Below, in pieces: positions 15,571-24,915 of a stretch of DNA of 64,000 nt. The DNA lies in the NCBI RefSeq assembly GCF_900100085.1, contig NZ_FNEJ01000004.1, forward strand, positions 124,001-188,000. The letters run 5' to 3'. How positions within the stretch are numbered: the stretch's first letter is position 1; each line of letters starts with the position of its first letter. The position numbers and the translations under genes are program-made. This stretch comes from Salipiger marinus (GTDB lineage: Bacteria; Pseudomonadota; Alphaproteobacteria; Rhodobacterales; Rhodobacteraceae). Below the pieces are notes generated by a model. That model was not told the origin of the DNA. It did no database searches and worked only from the letters and a program-made list of their open reading frames with translations.

Positions 15571-17034
15571 ATGACAGATCGCGACGACATTCGTTTCATA
15601 CTCAACGGCAAAGAAATCTCGGTCCGCGATGTCGAGGCCAGCCGCACCCTGCTTGATTTCCTGCGGCTGGAGCGGCGCCTGACCGGCACCAAGGAAGGCT
15701 GCGCCGAGGGCGACTGCGGCGCCTGCACCGTGCTGGTCGGACGGCTGACCGCCACCGGGCTGGTCTATGCGCCGGTCAATGCCTGCATCCGCTTTCTGGC
15801 TTCGGTCGATGGCTGCCACGTCGTCACCATCGAACATCTGGCCGGGCCCGACGGGCGGCTGCACCCGGTGCAGCAGGCGATGATCGACCATCACGGCAGC
15901 CAGTGCGGCTTCTGCACGCCGGGCTTCGTGATGTCGCTTTACGCGCTGTGGATGCAGACGCCGGAGCCGACCGAGGCGCAGGTGGAAACCGCCCTGCAGG
16001 GCAATCTCTGCCGCTGCACCGGCTATGCGCCGATCATCCGCGCCGCCGTGGCGGTCAGCCGCTACGGCACCCCCGCCTCGGATCACCTGACCGCCGAACG
16101 CGAGGCGATGACGGCACGGCTTGCCGCGCTGCGCGACGGGCGGCGCGTGATCAGCGGGCCGCAGGACAATCTGGCCATCCTGCCTGCCGACGTGGACGAT
16201 CTGGCCGACTGCCTGCTGCGCTGGCCGGGGGCGACGATCATCGCCGGGGCCACCGATGTCGGGCTCTGGGTCACCAAATTCCTGCGCCCCATCGGGCCTG
16301 CGATCTTCATCGGGCATCTGGACGCGCTGAAACGGGTCGAACGGCAGGGCGACAGCCTGCTGATCGGCGCAAGCGCCAGCTATACCGACTGCCAGAGCGT
16401 TCTGGCCGAGCACCTGCCGCATCTGTCGCGCTACTGGGACCGCATCGCCGGATGGCAGGTGCGCAACATGGGCACCGTGGGCGGCAACATCGCCAATGGC
16501 TCGCCCATCGGGGACACGCCGCCGGTGCTGATCGCGCTTGGGGCAGAGATCGTGCTGCGCCACGGCGCCGACCGCCGCCGCCTGCCGCTGCAGGACTTCT
16601 TCCTTGATTACGGCAAGCAGGACCGCGCGGCGGGCGAATTTGTGGAAAGCATCCACATTCCCCTGCCCGGCGCCGATGACCTTCATGCCGCCTACAAGCT
16701 GTCCAAGCGCCGGGACGAGGATATCTCGGCGGTGGCGGCGGGATTCCGCATCACCGTGGAGCAGGGCCGGATCACGCAGGCCCGGCTGGCCTTTGGCGGC
16801 ATGGCGGCGACCCCCAAACGCGCCAGCGGTGCCGAACGGGCGCTGACCGGCCAGCCTTGGTCAGAAGCGGCGTTCGAGGCGGCGGCAGAGGCGCTGGCGC
16901 AGGATTTCACCCCGCTGGACGACTGGCGGGCCTCGGCGGCCTACCGGATGCTGGGCGCGCAGAACCTGCTGCGCCGCTTCTTTCTGGAACATGACGCCGC
17001 CACCACCGCCCCCATCCAACTTGAAACCGCGTAA
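15571..17034 (+). CDS. xdhA: Xanthine dehydrogenase small subunit (FeS + FAD)
   Basis: 487 residues joining two modules. Residues 1-165 are the [2Fe-2S] part, with GCAEGDCGACTVLVG and CGFCTPGF … CRCTGY. From about 190 is the FAD part, with IIAGATDVGLWVTK, NMGTVGGNIANGSPIGDTPPVL, and SKRRDEDISAVAAGFRI. This fused FeS-FAD layout is that of Rhodobacter-type XdhA, which forms an alpha2beta2 enzyme with XdhB and passes electrons to NAD+. A GGAGGACAGC site precedes the ATG. It is first in the xdhABC operon. Confidence 0.95.
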   Translation: MTDRDDIRFILNGKEISVRDVEASRTLLDFLRLERRLTGTKEGCAEGDCGACTVLVGRLTATGLVYAPVNACIRFLASVDGCHVVTIEHLAGPDGRLHPVQQAMIDHHGSQCGFCTPGFVMSLYALWMQTPEPTEAQVETALQGNLCRCTGYAPIIRAAVAVSRYGTPASDHLTAEREAMTARLAALRDGRRVISGPQDNLAILPADVDDLADCLLRWPGATIIAGATDVGLWVTKFLRPIGPAIFIGHLDALKRVERQGDSLLIGASASYTDCQSVLAEHLPHLSRYWDRIAGWQVRNMGTVGGNIANGSPIGDTPPVLIALGAEIVLRHGADRRRLPLQDFFLDYGKQDRAAGEFVESIHIPLPGADDLHAAYKLSKRRDEDISAVAAGFRITVEQGRITQARLAFGGMAATPKRASGAERALTGQPWSEAAFEAAAEALAQDFTPLDDWRASAAYRMLGAQNLLRRFFLEHDAATTAPIQLETA

Positions 17035-17053
17035 GCCGGGAAAGGACAGCACG

Positions 17054-19372
17054 ATGAAGGATACCCTGACCATCAGCGGCGCGGCCCATACCGACCGCAC
17101 CCATGACAGCGCCGTCAAACATGTGACGGGCCGCGCCGATTACACCGATGACATCGCCCAGCCGGAAGGCACGCTGCACGCCTATCTGGGCGTGTCGGAC
17201 GTGGCCCATGCCCGGCTGAACGGGCTCGACCTCACTGCAGTGCTGGCCTATCCGGGCGTGGTGGGGGTGCTGACCGCCGCCGACGTGCCCGGGGTCAACG
17301 ACATCAGCCCCACCGGCCAGAATGACGAGCCGGTCTTTCCCACCGACCTGATCCAGTTCCATGGCCAGCCGCTGTTCGCGGTGGTGGCCGAAACCCGCGA
17401 CATCGCCCGCCGTGCGGCAGCACTGGCACGGATCGACTGCGAGGTGCTGCCCCACGCGCTTGATCCGCTTGCGGCACAGGAGGCGGGCTATCCCCATGTG
17501 ACCGCGCCGCTGAAGCTGGAGCGGGGCGATGTGGAGGCAGGCTTCGCGCAGGCGCCGCACCGGATCAGCGGGCGGATGCATGTGGGCGGGCAGGATCACA
17601 TGTATCTGGAAGGCCAGATCGCCTTTGCCATCCCCGGCGAGGATGACGACATAGTGGTGCACTGCTCCACCCAGCATCCTTCGGAGGCGCAGCATATGGT
17701 GGCGCATGTGCTGGGCGTGCCGTCCAATGCGGTGGTGGTCGACGTGCGGCGCATGGGTGGCGGGTTCGGCGGCAAGGAAAGCCAGATGAACCTGTTCTGC
17801 GTCGTCGCCGCCATGGCCGCGAAGAAGTGGAACCGTGCGGTCAAGATCCGGCCCGACCGCGATCAGGACATGACCGCCACCGGCAAGCGCCATGATTTCG
17901 TGATTGATTACGACGTTGGCTTTGACGAGACGGGCCGCATTCTGGCCGTGGGCGGCACCTTTGCGGCGCGCTGCGGCTTTTCCGCCGACCTCTCCGGCCC
18001 GGTCACCGACCGCGCGCTGTTCCATGCCGACAACGCCTATTTCTATCCGCATGTGCGGCTGACCAGCCGCCCGATGAAGACCAACACCGTCTCCAACACC
18101 GCGTTTCGCGGCTTTGGCGGGCCGCAGGGGGTGATGGCAGCGGAACGGATGATCGAGGAGATCGCCTATGCCACCGGGCAGGATCCGCTCGACGTGCGCC
18201 GGATCAACTTCTACGGCGGTGCGGGCCGCGACCTGACCCCCTATCACCAGCAGGTAGAAGACAACATCCTTGACCGGCTGGTCACGGATCTGGAGGAAAG
18301 CAGCGCCTATCGCCAGCGCCGCCGCGACATCGTGGCCCATAACGCCGCCTCGAAGGTGCTGAAAAAGGGCATCGCGCTGACGCCGGTCAAGTTCGGCATC
18401 TCCTTCACCGCGACATGGTACAATCAGGCAGGCGCGCTGGTGCATGTCTATAGCGACGGCTCCATCCACCTCAATCATGGCGGCACCGAGATGGGCCAAG
18501 GGCTCAACACCAAGGTGGCGCAGGTGGTGGCCGAGGCGTTTCAGGTCGATTTCGAGCGCATCAAGATCACCAAGACCACAACGGAAAAGGTGCCCAACAC
18601 CTCCGCCACCGCCGCCTCCTCGGGGACCGACCTCAACGGCATGGCAGCACTTGACGCGGTGGAACAGATCAAGGCGCGGCTGGTCAGCTTCGCGGCGGAG
18701 CGCTGGAGCGTCGCCCCCGACGCCGTGCGGTTTGTCGCCAATCAGGTGCATGTGGGCGACGAGGTGCTGTCCTTTGACGCCTTCATCCGGCAGGCCTATC
18801 TGGCGCGGATGCAGCTGTCGGCGGCGGGCTTCTACAAGACGCCGAAAATCCACTGGGACCGCGCCAAGGGACAGGGCCGCCCCTTCTATTACTACGCCTA
18901 TGGCGCCGCCTGTTCCGAGGTGACCATCGACACGCTGACCGGCGAATACCGGGTGGACCGCACCGACATCCTGCATGATGTGGGCCGCTCGCTGAACCCG
19001 GCGCTGGACCGGGGGCAGGTGGAAGGCGCCTTCGTGCAGGGCATGGGCTGGCTTACCACCGAAGAACTGTGGTGGGACAAGGCCGGGCGGCTGCGCACCC
19101 ACGCGCCCTCCACCTACAAGATCCCGCTCGCCTCTGACCGGCCGCGCATCTTCAACGTGCGGCTGGCGGACTGGTCGGAGAACCGCGAACTGACCATCAA
19201 GCGGTCCAAGGCCGTGGGAGAGCCGCCCTTCATGCTGGGCATCTCGGTTTTCGAGGCGCTGTCCATGGCGGTGGCCTCGGTCGCGGATTACCGCGTCTGC
19301 CCGCGCCTTGACGCGCCCGCCACCCCCGAACGGGTGCTGATGGCCGTGGCGCGGCTGCGGCGCGGGGACTGA
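17054..19372 (+). CDS. xdhB: Xanthine dehydrogenase molybdopterin subunit
   Basis: 772 residues; the start ATG at 17054 follows the xdhA stop by 19 bp and has GGAAAGGACAG upstream. Key blocks: GGQDHMYLEGQIAFA, VRRMGGGFGGKESQ, FRGFGGPQGVMAAE (with the substrate arginine), GGTEMGQGLNTKVAQV, and SKAVGEPPFMLGISVFEAL with the catalytic glutamate. It oxidises hypoxanthine and xanthine to urate. Length and motifs match bacterial XdhB; no fusion or truncation. Confidence 0.96.
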   Translation: MKDTLTISGAAHTDRTHDSAVKHVTGRADYTDDIAQPEGTLHAYLGVSDVAHARLNGLDLTAVLAYPGVVGVLTAADVPGVNDISPTGQNDEPVFPTDLIQFHGQPLFAVVAETRDIARRAAALARIDCEVLPHALDPLAAQEAGYPHVTAPLKLERGDVEAGFAQAPHRISGRMHVGGQDHMYLEGQIAFAIPGEDDDIVVHCSTQHPSEAQHMVAHVLGVPSNAVVVDVRRMGGGFGGKESQMNLFCVVAAMAAKKWNRAVKIRPDRDQDMTATGKRHDFVIDYDVGFDETGRILAVGGTFAARCGFSADLSGPVTDRALFHADNAYFYPHVRLTSRPMKTNTVSNTAFRGFGGPQGVMAAERMIEEIAYATGQDPLDVRRINFYGGAGRDLTPYHQQVEDNILDRLVTDLEESSAYRQRRRDIVAHNAASKVLKKGIALTPVKFGISFTATWYNQAGALVHVYSDGSIHLNHGGTEMGQGLNTKVAQVVAEAFQVDFERIKITKTTTEKVPNTSATAASSGTDLNGMAALDAVEQIKARLVSFAAERWSVAPDAVRFVANQVHVGDEVLSFDAFIRQAYLARMQLSAAGFYKTPKIHWDRAKGQGRPFYYYAYGAACSEVTIDTLTGEYRVDRTDILHDVGRSLNPALDRGQVEGAFVQGMGWLTTEELWWDKAGRLRTHAPSTYKIPLASDRPRIFNVRLADWSENRELTIKRSKAVGEPPFMLGISVFEALSMAVASVADYRVCPRLDAPATPERVLMAVARLRRGD

Positions 19373-19376
19373 GGCC

Positions 19377-20261
19377 ATGGCACGGCAGGTCACCGAGCTT
19401 GCCCGGTTCCTCGGGGCGCAGGGCGCGGTGATCCGCGTGGCGCTGACCCGGGTGCGCGGCTCCTCGCCGCGCGAGGCGGGCACCGAGATGTTCGTGGCCC
19501 CGGCAGCAGTTTACGGCACCATCGGCGGCGGCCAGCTGGAACACCGCGCCATCGAGGCGGCGCGCGCCATGCTGCGCGACGGCGTGCTGACCACGGCCAT
19601 GGACGTGCCCTTAGGGCCAGAGATCGGCCAGTGCTGCGGCGGGCGGGTGGAAATGGCGCTGACCCGGATGCGCGGGTCGGACAAGCGCGCCGCCCTCCGC
19701 CGCGCCGGGGCCGAGGCGCGCGCCCTGCCCCATGTCTATGTGCTGGGCGCGGGCCATGTGGGCCGCGCCATCGCCCTGCAGCTGCAGCACATGCCGGTGC
19801 GCTGCATCCTGATCGACCCGCGCGCGCAGGAACTGGCGCTGTGCGAGGCGGCGGTGGAAACCCGGCTGTCGGTCATGCCGGAAATGGACATCACCGCCGC
19901 CCCGCCCGGCAGCGCCTTTGTCGTGCTGACCCATGACCACGGGCTGGATTTCCTGCTGACCGCCGCGGCGCTGGCCCGGGGCGATGCGGCCTATGTCGGC
20001 ATGATCGGTTCCGCCACCAAACGCGCCAAGCTGAAAAGCTGGATGCGCGCGCAGGGCGGGCTGGCCGGGTTCGACCAACTCATCTGCCCTATCGGGGCAA
20101 GCGGCAGCCGCGACAAGCGGCCCAGCCTGATCGCGGCCTTTGTCGTGGCCGAGATCATGGCTGATCTGACCTCTGAAACTGTCGCAACCAGCCCCGCTCA
20201 GGCGGGACAGGGGCCCGAGGCGGGCCATTACCACGACCAGAAGGGAGCGTCGGCCCGGTAG
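19377..20261 (+). CDS. xdhC: Xanthine dehydrogenase accessory protein XdhC
   Basis: 294 residues beginning 4 bp after xdhB. Typical features: VRGSSPREAGTEMFV near the N-terminus, YGTIGGGQLEHRAIEAAR, CCGGRVEM, and a Rossmann-like C-terminal domain (VYVLGAGHVGRAIALQLQ … YVGMIGSATKRAKL). XdhC binds Moco, promotes its sulfuration and inserts it into XdhB; it is not part of the mature enzyme. The conserved CCGG cysteines are present. Confidence 0.94.
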   Translation: MARQVTELARFLGAQGAVIRVALTRVRGSSPREAGTEMFVAPAAVYGTIGGGQLEHRAIEAARAMLRDGVLTTAMDVPLGPEIGQCCGGRVEMALTRMRGSDKRAALRRAGAEARALPHVYVLGAGHVGRAIALQLQHMPVRCILIDPRAQELALCEAAVETRLSVMPEMDITAAPPGSAFVVLTHDHGLDFLLTAAALARGDAAYVGMIGSATKRAKLKSWMRAQGGLAGFDQLICPIGASGSRDKRPSLIAAFVVAEIMADLTSETVATSPAQAGQGPEAGHYHDQKGASAR

Positions 20262-20300
20262 CGGACGGCGGAGCTGGTCAAAGCGGAGGAGGAGACCGTC

Positions 20301-21902
20301 ATGGACGGGACACGTTACAGCTACCGGGTGTTTTCACCCGGCGATACCAGTGCCTTCTGGGCACTGTTCACCGACAATCTCGTGAACCTGCTGATCCTGT
20401 CGGGGATCTGCCAGTTCGTGTTCGGCATGCCCGCCGAGATCGTCTTCGGGCGCATCGTGCCGGGGGCGGCGGTGGCCATCCTTGCGGGGGTCGCGGTCTA
20501 TACCGTCATGGCGAAGGTCACGGCGACCCGGCAGGGCCGCGACGTCACCGCCCTGCCCTACGGCATCTCGACCCCGGTCATGTTCGTCTACCTCTTCGGC
20601 GTGATCGGCCCGATCTACTGGGCGACGCAGGATCCGCTGCTGGCGTGGCAGGTCGGCATCGGCGCGGGCTTCATGGGCGGCATCGTCGCGGCCATGGGCG
20701 CCATCATCGGCCCGTGGCTGAAGCGGATCACCCCGCGCGCGGGCATGCTGGGCACGCTCTGCGGGATCGCGCTGATGTTCATCGGTGCGGTGCCGCTGTC
20801 GCAGATCTTCGAACATCCGGTGATCGGCTTCACCTCGCTGCTCTTCATCCTGTGGGGGCTGATCGGGCGGTTCCGCCTGCCCGGCAACATCCCCGCCGGG
20901 CTTGCGGCCATCGCGGCGGGCACGCTGATCGCGCTGTTTCTGGGGGAGTCGCGGATCGACACCTCGGGGCTCGGGTTTTATGCGCCGGTGCCCTATTTTG
21001 GCGATCTGATCGCGGGGATCCAGTATCTCTTCGCCAATCCCGAACTGTTCCTCGTTCTGGTGCCGGTGCAGATCTACAATTTCATCGAGACGATGAACAA
21101 CGTGGAATCCGCCGAAGCGGCGGGGGACAGCTATCCGGTGGGGCTGTGCCAGCTGACCGACGGGGCAGGCACCATGATCGGCGCGGTCTTCGGCTCGCCC
21201 TTTCCCACCACGGTCTATATCGGCCATCCCGCCTACAAGCGGCTTGACGCGCGCGCGGGCTATATCATCGGCGTGGCGCTGGTGATCGCGGCGGCGGCGT
21301 TTCTGGGCTTCCTGTCGCTGCTGGCAGGGCTGATCCCGGTGGCGGCGGCAGCGCCGGTGCTGGTCTTTGTCTCGGTCAGTCTCATCACCAACACCGCATG
21401 GGCGGTGAAACCCGCGCATATGGCGGCGGTGTCCTTTGCGATCCTGCCGCATGTCTCGTCGCTGCTCATCACCAAATGGGGCTCGCTGATGAACGCGCTG
21501 CGCGCCTCGGGGGCGGAAAACCTGCCCGCGCTGGGGGAGGACGGCCTGACCGCCGCCCTGCTGATGGAGGGCGCGCATTACGAGGGCCATCTGGCGCTGA
21601 GCCAGGGCGCGATCCTGACCGGGCTGGTCTGGGGTGCCATCGTCGCCGACGTGATCGAAGGGCGGTTCCGCCGCGCGGGCGGCTTTGCGCTGGCAGCGGC
21701 GGTGATGTCTTCGGTGGGGGTGATCCATGCCGCGGCCCTGCAGGTGCCGCAACTCGACGGCATCACCATCGGCTATCTCATCATCGGCGGGTTCCTCTGC
21801 CTCTATCCGCTGGTGGCCCCGCGCGAGGATCTGACCCAGCGCGTCATCGTCCCCGACGAGCCCGACATGATCGACGACACAAGCCCCGCGCAGCGGGCCT
21901 GA
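20301..21902 (+). CDS. Putative xanthine/uracil-type permease (NCS2-related)
   Basis: 533 residues, about 12-14 membrane segments. The sequence has the general NCS2/AzgA-like plan: DNLVNLLILSGICQFVFGMP, a GRDVTALPYGISTPVMFVYL block, and NFIETMNNVESAEAAGDSYP followed by TMIGAVFGSPFPTTVYIGHPAYKRL. It lacks the standard NCS2 signature of the other two permeases in this window, so it belongs to a separate, poorly characterised branch. It starts 39 bp after xdhC and precedes guaD, which suggests that it imports guanine, hypoxanthine or xanthine. Substrate is an inference from position. Confidence 0.75.
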   Translation: MDGTRYSYRVFSPGDTSAFWALFTDNLVNLLILSGICQFVFGMPAEIVFGRIVPGAAVAILAGVAVYTVMAKVTATRQGRDVTALPYGISTPVMFVYLFGVIGPIYWATQDPLLAWQVGIGAGFMGGIVAAMGAIIGPWLKRITPRAGMLGTLCGIALMFIGAVPLSQIFEHPVIGFTSLLFILWGLIGRFRLPGNIPAGLAAIAAGTLIALFLGESRIDTSGLGFYAPVPYFGDLIAGIQYLFANPELFLVLVPVQIYNFIETMNNVESAEAAGDSYPVGLCQLTDGAGTMIGAVFGSPFPTTVYIGHPAYKRLDARAGYIIGVALVIAAAAFLGFLSLLAGLIPVAAAAPVLVFVSVSLITNTAWAVKPAHMAAVSFAILPHVSSLLITKWGSLMNALRASGAENLPALGEDGLTAALLMEGAHYEGHLALSQGAILTGLVWGAIVADVIEGRFRRAGGFALAAAVMSSVGVIHAAALQVPQLDGITIGYLIIGGFLCLYPLVAPREDLTQRVIVPDEPDMIDDTSPAQRA

Positions 21903-21909
21903 TGTCCCC

Positions 21910-21937
21910 GGGGGCGGCGGCGCCGCCCCCTTCCCTT
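21910..21937 (+). terminator. Hairpin between the permease gene and guaD
   Basis: A perfect 9-bp G/C stem (21910-21918 with 22-30 of the same block) with a 3-base loop, followed by the pyrimidine stretch TTCCCTTTCT. It is 8 bp after the permease stop. It could act as a partial terminator or stabilise the upstream message. Confidence 0.45.
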
Positions 21938-21959
21938 TCTGACAGACCGGAGACCGCCC

Positions 21960-23294
21960 ATGACCGAAACCCTGCTTCGCGGACGCCTGCTGACCTTCCA
22001 TCGCGACCCGGCCGGTCCGGACGATGCCGAGGCCTATACCTATCTTGACGATGCGGGGCTTCTGTTGCGCGACGGGCGGATCGCCGCCTCCGGCGCTTTT
22101 GCCGATGTCGCGCCGCAGGCCCCCCATGCGCCGGTGGTGGATCACCGCCCGCATCTGATGATGGCGGGGTTCATCGACACGCATATCCATTTCCCGCAGG
22201 TGCAGGTCATCGCCTCGTGGGGGGCGCAGCTGCTGGACTGGCTGAACGGCTATACCTTCCCCGAAGAGCTGCGCTTTGCCGATCCCGACCACTGCGCGCG
22301 CATGGCGCAGGCCTTTCTCGACCAGCTCACCGTCAACGGCACCACCACCGCCGTGGCCTTCTGTTCGGTCCATGCCGCCAGCGCCGAGGCGCTGTTTGCC
22401 GAGGCCACGCGGCGCGACATGCGGATGCTGGGCGGCAAGGTGATGATGGACCGCAACGCGCCCGACGGGCTGCGCGACACGCCGCAGCAGGGCTATGACG
22501 ACAGTGCCGCGCTGATCGCGCGCTGGCACGGGCGGGGGCGCAACGGCTATGTGATCACCCCGCGGTTCGCCATCACCTCGACCCCCGACCAGCTGGAGAT
22601 GGCAGGCGCGCTTGCCGCCGCGCATCCCGGCTGTCACATCCAGACGCATCTGTCGGAAAATCTGGCGGAAATCGCCTATACCGCCGAACTTTACCCCGAG
22701 GCGCGCGATTACCTCGACATCTACGAACGCTTCGGCCTGCTTGGCCCCCGGACCCTGCTGGGCCATGCCATCCACCTGCGCCCGCGCGAGATCGACGCGC
22801 TGGCCGCGACCGGGGCGCACCCGGTGTTCTGCCCGACCTCGAACCTGTTTCTTGGCAGCGGGCTTTTTGACGAAGGCGGGCTGCGGGCGCGCGGCATCAC
22901 CAGCGGCATCGCCACCGATGTGGGCGCGGGCACCAGCTATTCCATGCTGCAGACCCTGAACGAAGGCTACAAGGTGCTGCAGCTGCAGGGCCAGCCGCTG
23001 CATCCGCTGCGTGCCTTCCACTGGGCGACGCGCGGCAATGCCGAAGTGCTGGGGCTGGCGGACCGCATCGGCACGCTTGATCCGGGCACAGAGGCGGACA
23101 TCACCGTGCTCAACGTGCGCGCGACCGAGGCGATGGCGCTGCGTGCCGAACGCGCCAGCACTCTGGCGGAGGAACTGTTCATCCTGCAGATGATGGGCGA
23201 TGACCGCGCCATCGCCGAGGTCTATGTCGCCGGCACCCCGCGCAAGGCCGCGGCGCGCGGCGCGGCGCGGATGCGGCATCCCGAACCGGCCTGA
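21960..23294 (+). CDS. guaD: Guanine deaminase
   Basis: 444 residues, the usual length. Amidohydrolase zinc site: MAGFIDTHIHFPQ, and HLSENLAEI with the next metal histidine region. Guanine-deaminase features are GTTTAVAFCSVH, GHAIHLRPREI, HPVFCPTSNLFLGSGLF and TDVGAGTSYSMLQTLNEGYKV. It converts guanine to xanthine plus ammonia, feeding XdhAB encoded just upstream. The start at 21960 follows GGAGACCGCCC. A strong terminator follows. Confidence 0.95.
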   Translation: MTETLLRGRLLTFHRDPAGPDDAEAYTYLDDAGLLLRDGRIAASGAFADVAPQAPHAPVVDHRPHLMMAGFIDTHIHFPQVQVIASWGAQLLDWLNGYTFPEELRFADPDHCARMAQAFLDQLTVNGTTTAVAFCSVHAASAEALFAEATRRDMRMLGGKVMMDRNAPDGLRDTPQQGYDDSAALIARWHGRGRNGYVITPRFAITSTPDQLEMAGALAAAHPGCHIQTHLSENLAEIAYTAELYPEARDYLDIYERFGLLGPRTLLGHAIHLRPREIDALAATGAHPVFCPTSNLFLGSGLFDEGGLRARGITSGIATDVGAGTSYSMLQTLNEGYKVLQLQGQPLHPLRAFHWATRGNAEVLGLADRIGTLDPGTEADITVLNVRATEAMALRAERASTLAEELFILQMMGDDRAIAEVYVAGTPRKAAARGAARMRHPEPA

Positions 23295-23305
23295 TCCCGG
23301 CCAAG

Positions 23306-23337
23306 CCGGCGGCGGGCGCCCCCGCCGCCGGGATTTT
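23306..23337 (+). terminator. Rho-independent terminator after guaD
   Basis: An 11-bp perfect stem (CCGGCGGCGGG at 23306-23316, complement at 23321-23331) with a 4-base loop, followed by GATTTTC. It marks the end of the xdhABC-permease-guaD transcript, so the next gene, allE, may have its own promoter in the 100 bp that remain. Confidence 0.75.
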
Positions 23338-23436
23338 CAATATTTTCGGAAAAGAGCTGTCCGATCTTTATGGGTTTCACTGGAAATGGCGCCGCGCCAT
23401 ACCTTTCCGGACAGCCGCGACCTTCAGGAGATTTGC

Positions 23437-24294
23437 ATGTCCGCGACCTATTACGCCCCCCATGGCGGCCTGCCCGGCCAGGACCAGCTCCTGACCGACC
23501 GCGCCATCTTTACCGAGGCTTACGCGGTCATCCCCAAGGGCACGATGCGCGACATCGTCACCAGCTTCCTGCCCGGCTGGACCGGCACGCGGCTTTGGGT
23601 GATCGCGCGCCCGCTGTCGGGATTTGCCGAGACCTTTTCGCAATACATCATGGAAGTGCAGCCGGGCGGCGGATCCGACACGCCCGAGACCGACCCCGAG
23701 GCCGAAGGCGTGCTGTTCGTGGTCGAGGGCGAGGCGGAGCTGGAGGTCAATGGCGACACCCACCGCCTGACCCCCGGCGGCTATGCCTATCTGCCGCCCT
23801 CCGCCGACTGGCGCCTGCACAACCGCGGCCCCGAGGTGCTGCGCTTTCACTGGGTGCGCAAGGCCTATGAGCCCGCGCCGGGGCTCGACGAGCCCGATGT
23901 GCTGATCCTGAACGAAAACGACATCGCCCCCACCCCCATGCCCGACACCAATGGCGCATGGGCCACCACCCGCTTTGTCGATCCCAACGACCTGCGCCAT
24001 GACATGCATGTCACCGTCGTGACCTTTCAGCCGGGCGGGGTCATTCCCTTCCTTGAGACCCATGTGATGGAGCACGGGCTTTACGTGCTGGAGGGCAAGG
24101 CGGTCTACAAGCTCAACAATGACTGGGTCGAGGTCGAGGCGGGCGATTTCATGTGGCTGCGCGCCTTCTGCCCGCAGGCCTGCTACGCAGGCGGGCCGGG
24201 GCGGTTCCGCTACCTGCTCTACAAGGATGTGAACCGCCACATGGCGCTGCGCCCCGGCGCGCAGGCCCTGCCCCGCAGGACGAACAACCGGTAA
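23437..24294 (+). CDS. allE: (S)-ureidoglycine aminohydrolase (bicupin, YlbA/AllE type)
   Basis: 285 residues with two cupin domains. The N-terminal cupin spans SQYIMEVQPGGGSDTPETDPEAEGVLFVVEGEAELEVNG. The C-terminal cupin spans VTVVTFQPGGVIPFLETHVMEHGLYVLEGKAVYKLN and carries the E…H…E…H metal-ligand pattern expected for the Mn site. It releases ammonia from (S)-ureidoglycine to give (S)-ureidoglycolate, the substrate of AllA encoded at 38608-39090. Start at 23437 after CAGGAG. It follows the guaD terminator by about 100 bp. Confidence 0.92.
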   Translation: MSATYYAPHGGLPGQDQLLTDRAIFTEAYAVIPKGTMRDIVTSFLPGWTGTRLWVIARPLSGFAETFSQYIMEVQPGGGSDTPETDPEAEGVLFVVEGEAELEVNGDTHRLTPGGYAYLPPSADWRLHNRGPEVLRFHWVRKAYEPAPGLDEPDVLILNENDIAPTPMPDTNGAWATTRFVDPNDLRHDMHVTVVTFQPGGVIPFLETHVMEHGLYVLEGKAVYKLNNDWVEVEAGDFMWLRAFCPQACYAGGPGRFRYLLYKDVNRHMALRPGAQALPRRTNNR

Positions 24295-24371
24295 ACCGGG
24301 CGCGTCTAGGGCCCGGCCTCAGACCGCCTGCCGCAAGCTGACACGGCCCCTCCTGAGGCAAGGGTCGAACC

Positions 24372-24395
24372 CGCGCCCGGCAGAGACCGGGCGCG
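24372..24395. terminator. Bidirectional hairpin between convergent allE and a lipoprotein gene
   Basis: 9-bp perfect stem (24372-24380 with 24387-24395) and a 6-base loop in the 112-bp gap between convergent genes. There is no T-tract. Position supports a shared terminator. Confidence 0.5.
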
Positions 24396-24406
24396 TCAGA
24401 ACCTCT

Positions 24407-24904
24407 TCAGCAGGAAATGGTGGTTCGGTCGAAGCTGAACTCTGCAGGGGCGGCGCAGCGATCCAGAGTGTAGGGCACTCTTCCCGTTTGAAGCGCAAAA
24501 GGATCAGCAGGCAGGGCTGAGACGACCGTGCGCCGCGCAAGAGCCAAGCTTTCACACGCAAACGTCCCGCCCTGTTTGCGGGTCACTGGATTGAAGCTGT
24601 TCGGGAGATGGCGCCAGCACATTGCCTCTTGTCCGGCCACGACATCCCTTTTGTAGTCTTCCGGCACGCCAAGCCTGTTGCCGGGATACCAAAGCCACGC
24701 CTTTCCTTCAGGCGCGAGATAATTCACCTGAAACCCATGCGCGCGGGAAAAGGACAGATAGGTCGTGTCAGGCTGAGGATAAGTCGGGACACGGTTCTGG
24801 CGCGCACTTACCTCTGCAATCGCATGTGCCGAAACCGGTGGCGGCTGTTGATCGGAACAGCCGCCGAGCAAGACAAATAGGGCCGCAATCGCTCCCCGCG
24901 TCAT
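24407..24904 (-). CDS. Putative lipoprotein, no recognised family
   Basis: 165 residues from MTRGAIAALFVLLGGCSDQQ. This is a short signal peptide with lipobox LGGC, so an outer- or inner-membrane lipoprotein is predicted. The mature part is Cys- and aromatic-containing (GKAWLWYPGNRLGVPEDYKRD, ending in a terminal Cys) with no motif I can name. An upstream ATG at 24922 would overlap the preceding gene. It follows another small lipoprotein gene on the same strand, and both lie in a lower-GC stretch between the purine genes and bhcR, so a recently acquired pair is possible. Confidence 0.65.
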   Translation of the reverse strand: MTRGAIAALFVLLGGCSDQQPPPVSAHAIAEVSARQNRVPTYPQPDTTYLSFSRAHGFQVNYLAPEGKAWLWYPGNRLGVPEDYKRDVVAGQEAMCWRHLPNSFNPVTRKQGGTFACESLALARRTVVSALPADPFALQTGRVPYTLDRCAAPAEFSFDRTTISC

Positions 24905-24915
24905 GGTGGGATCCG

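Noticed and set aside
15397-16686. N-terminal extension of the LysR frame to 735 codons
   Set aside because: The additional part is antisense to xdhA; the normal LysR N-terminus begins at 15396.
20334-23279. Minus-strand 981-codon open frame under permease and guaD
   Set aside because: Composition is His/Arg/Asp-rich antisense of two well-supported genes; long stop-free antisense frames are common at this G+C content.
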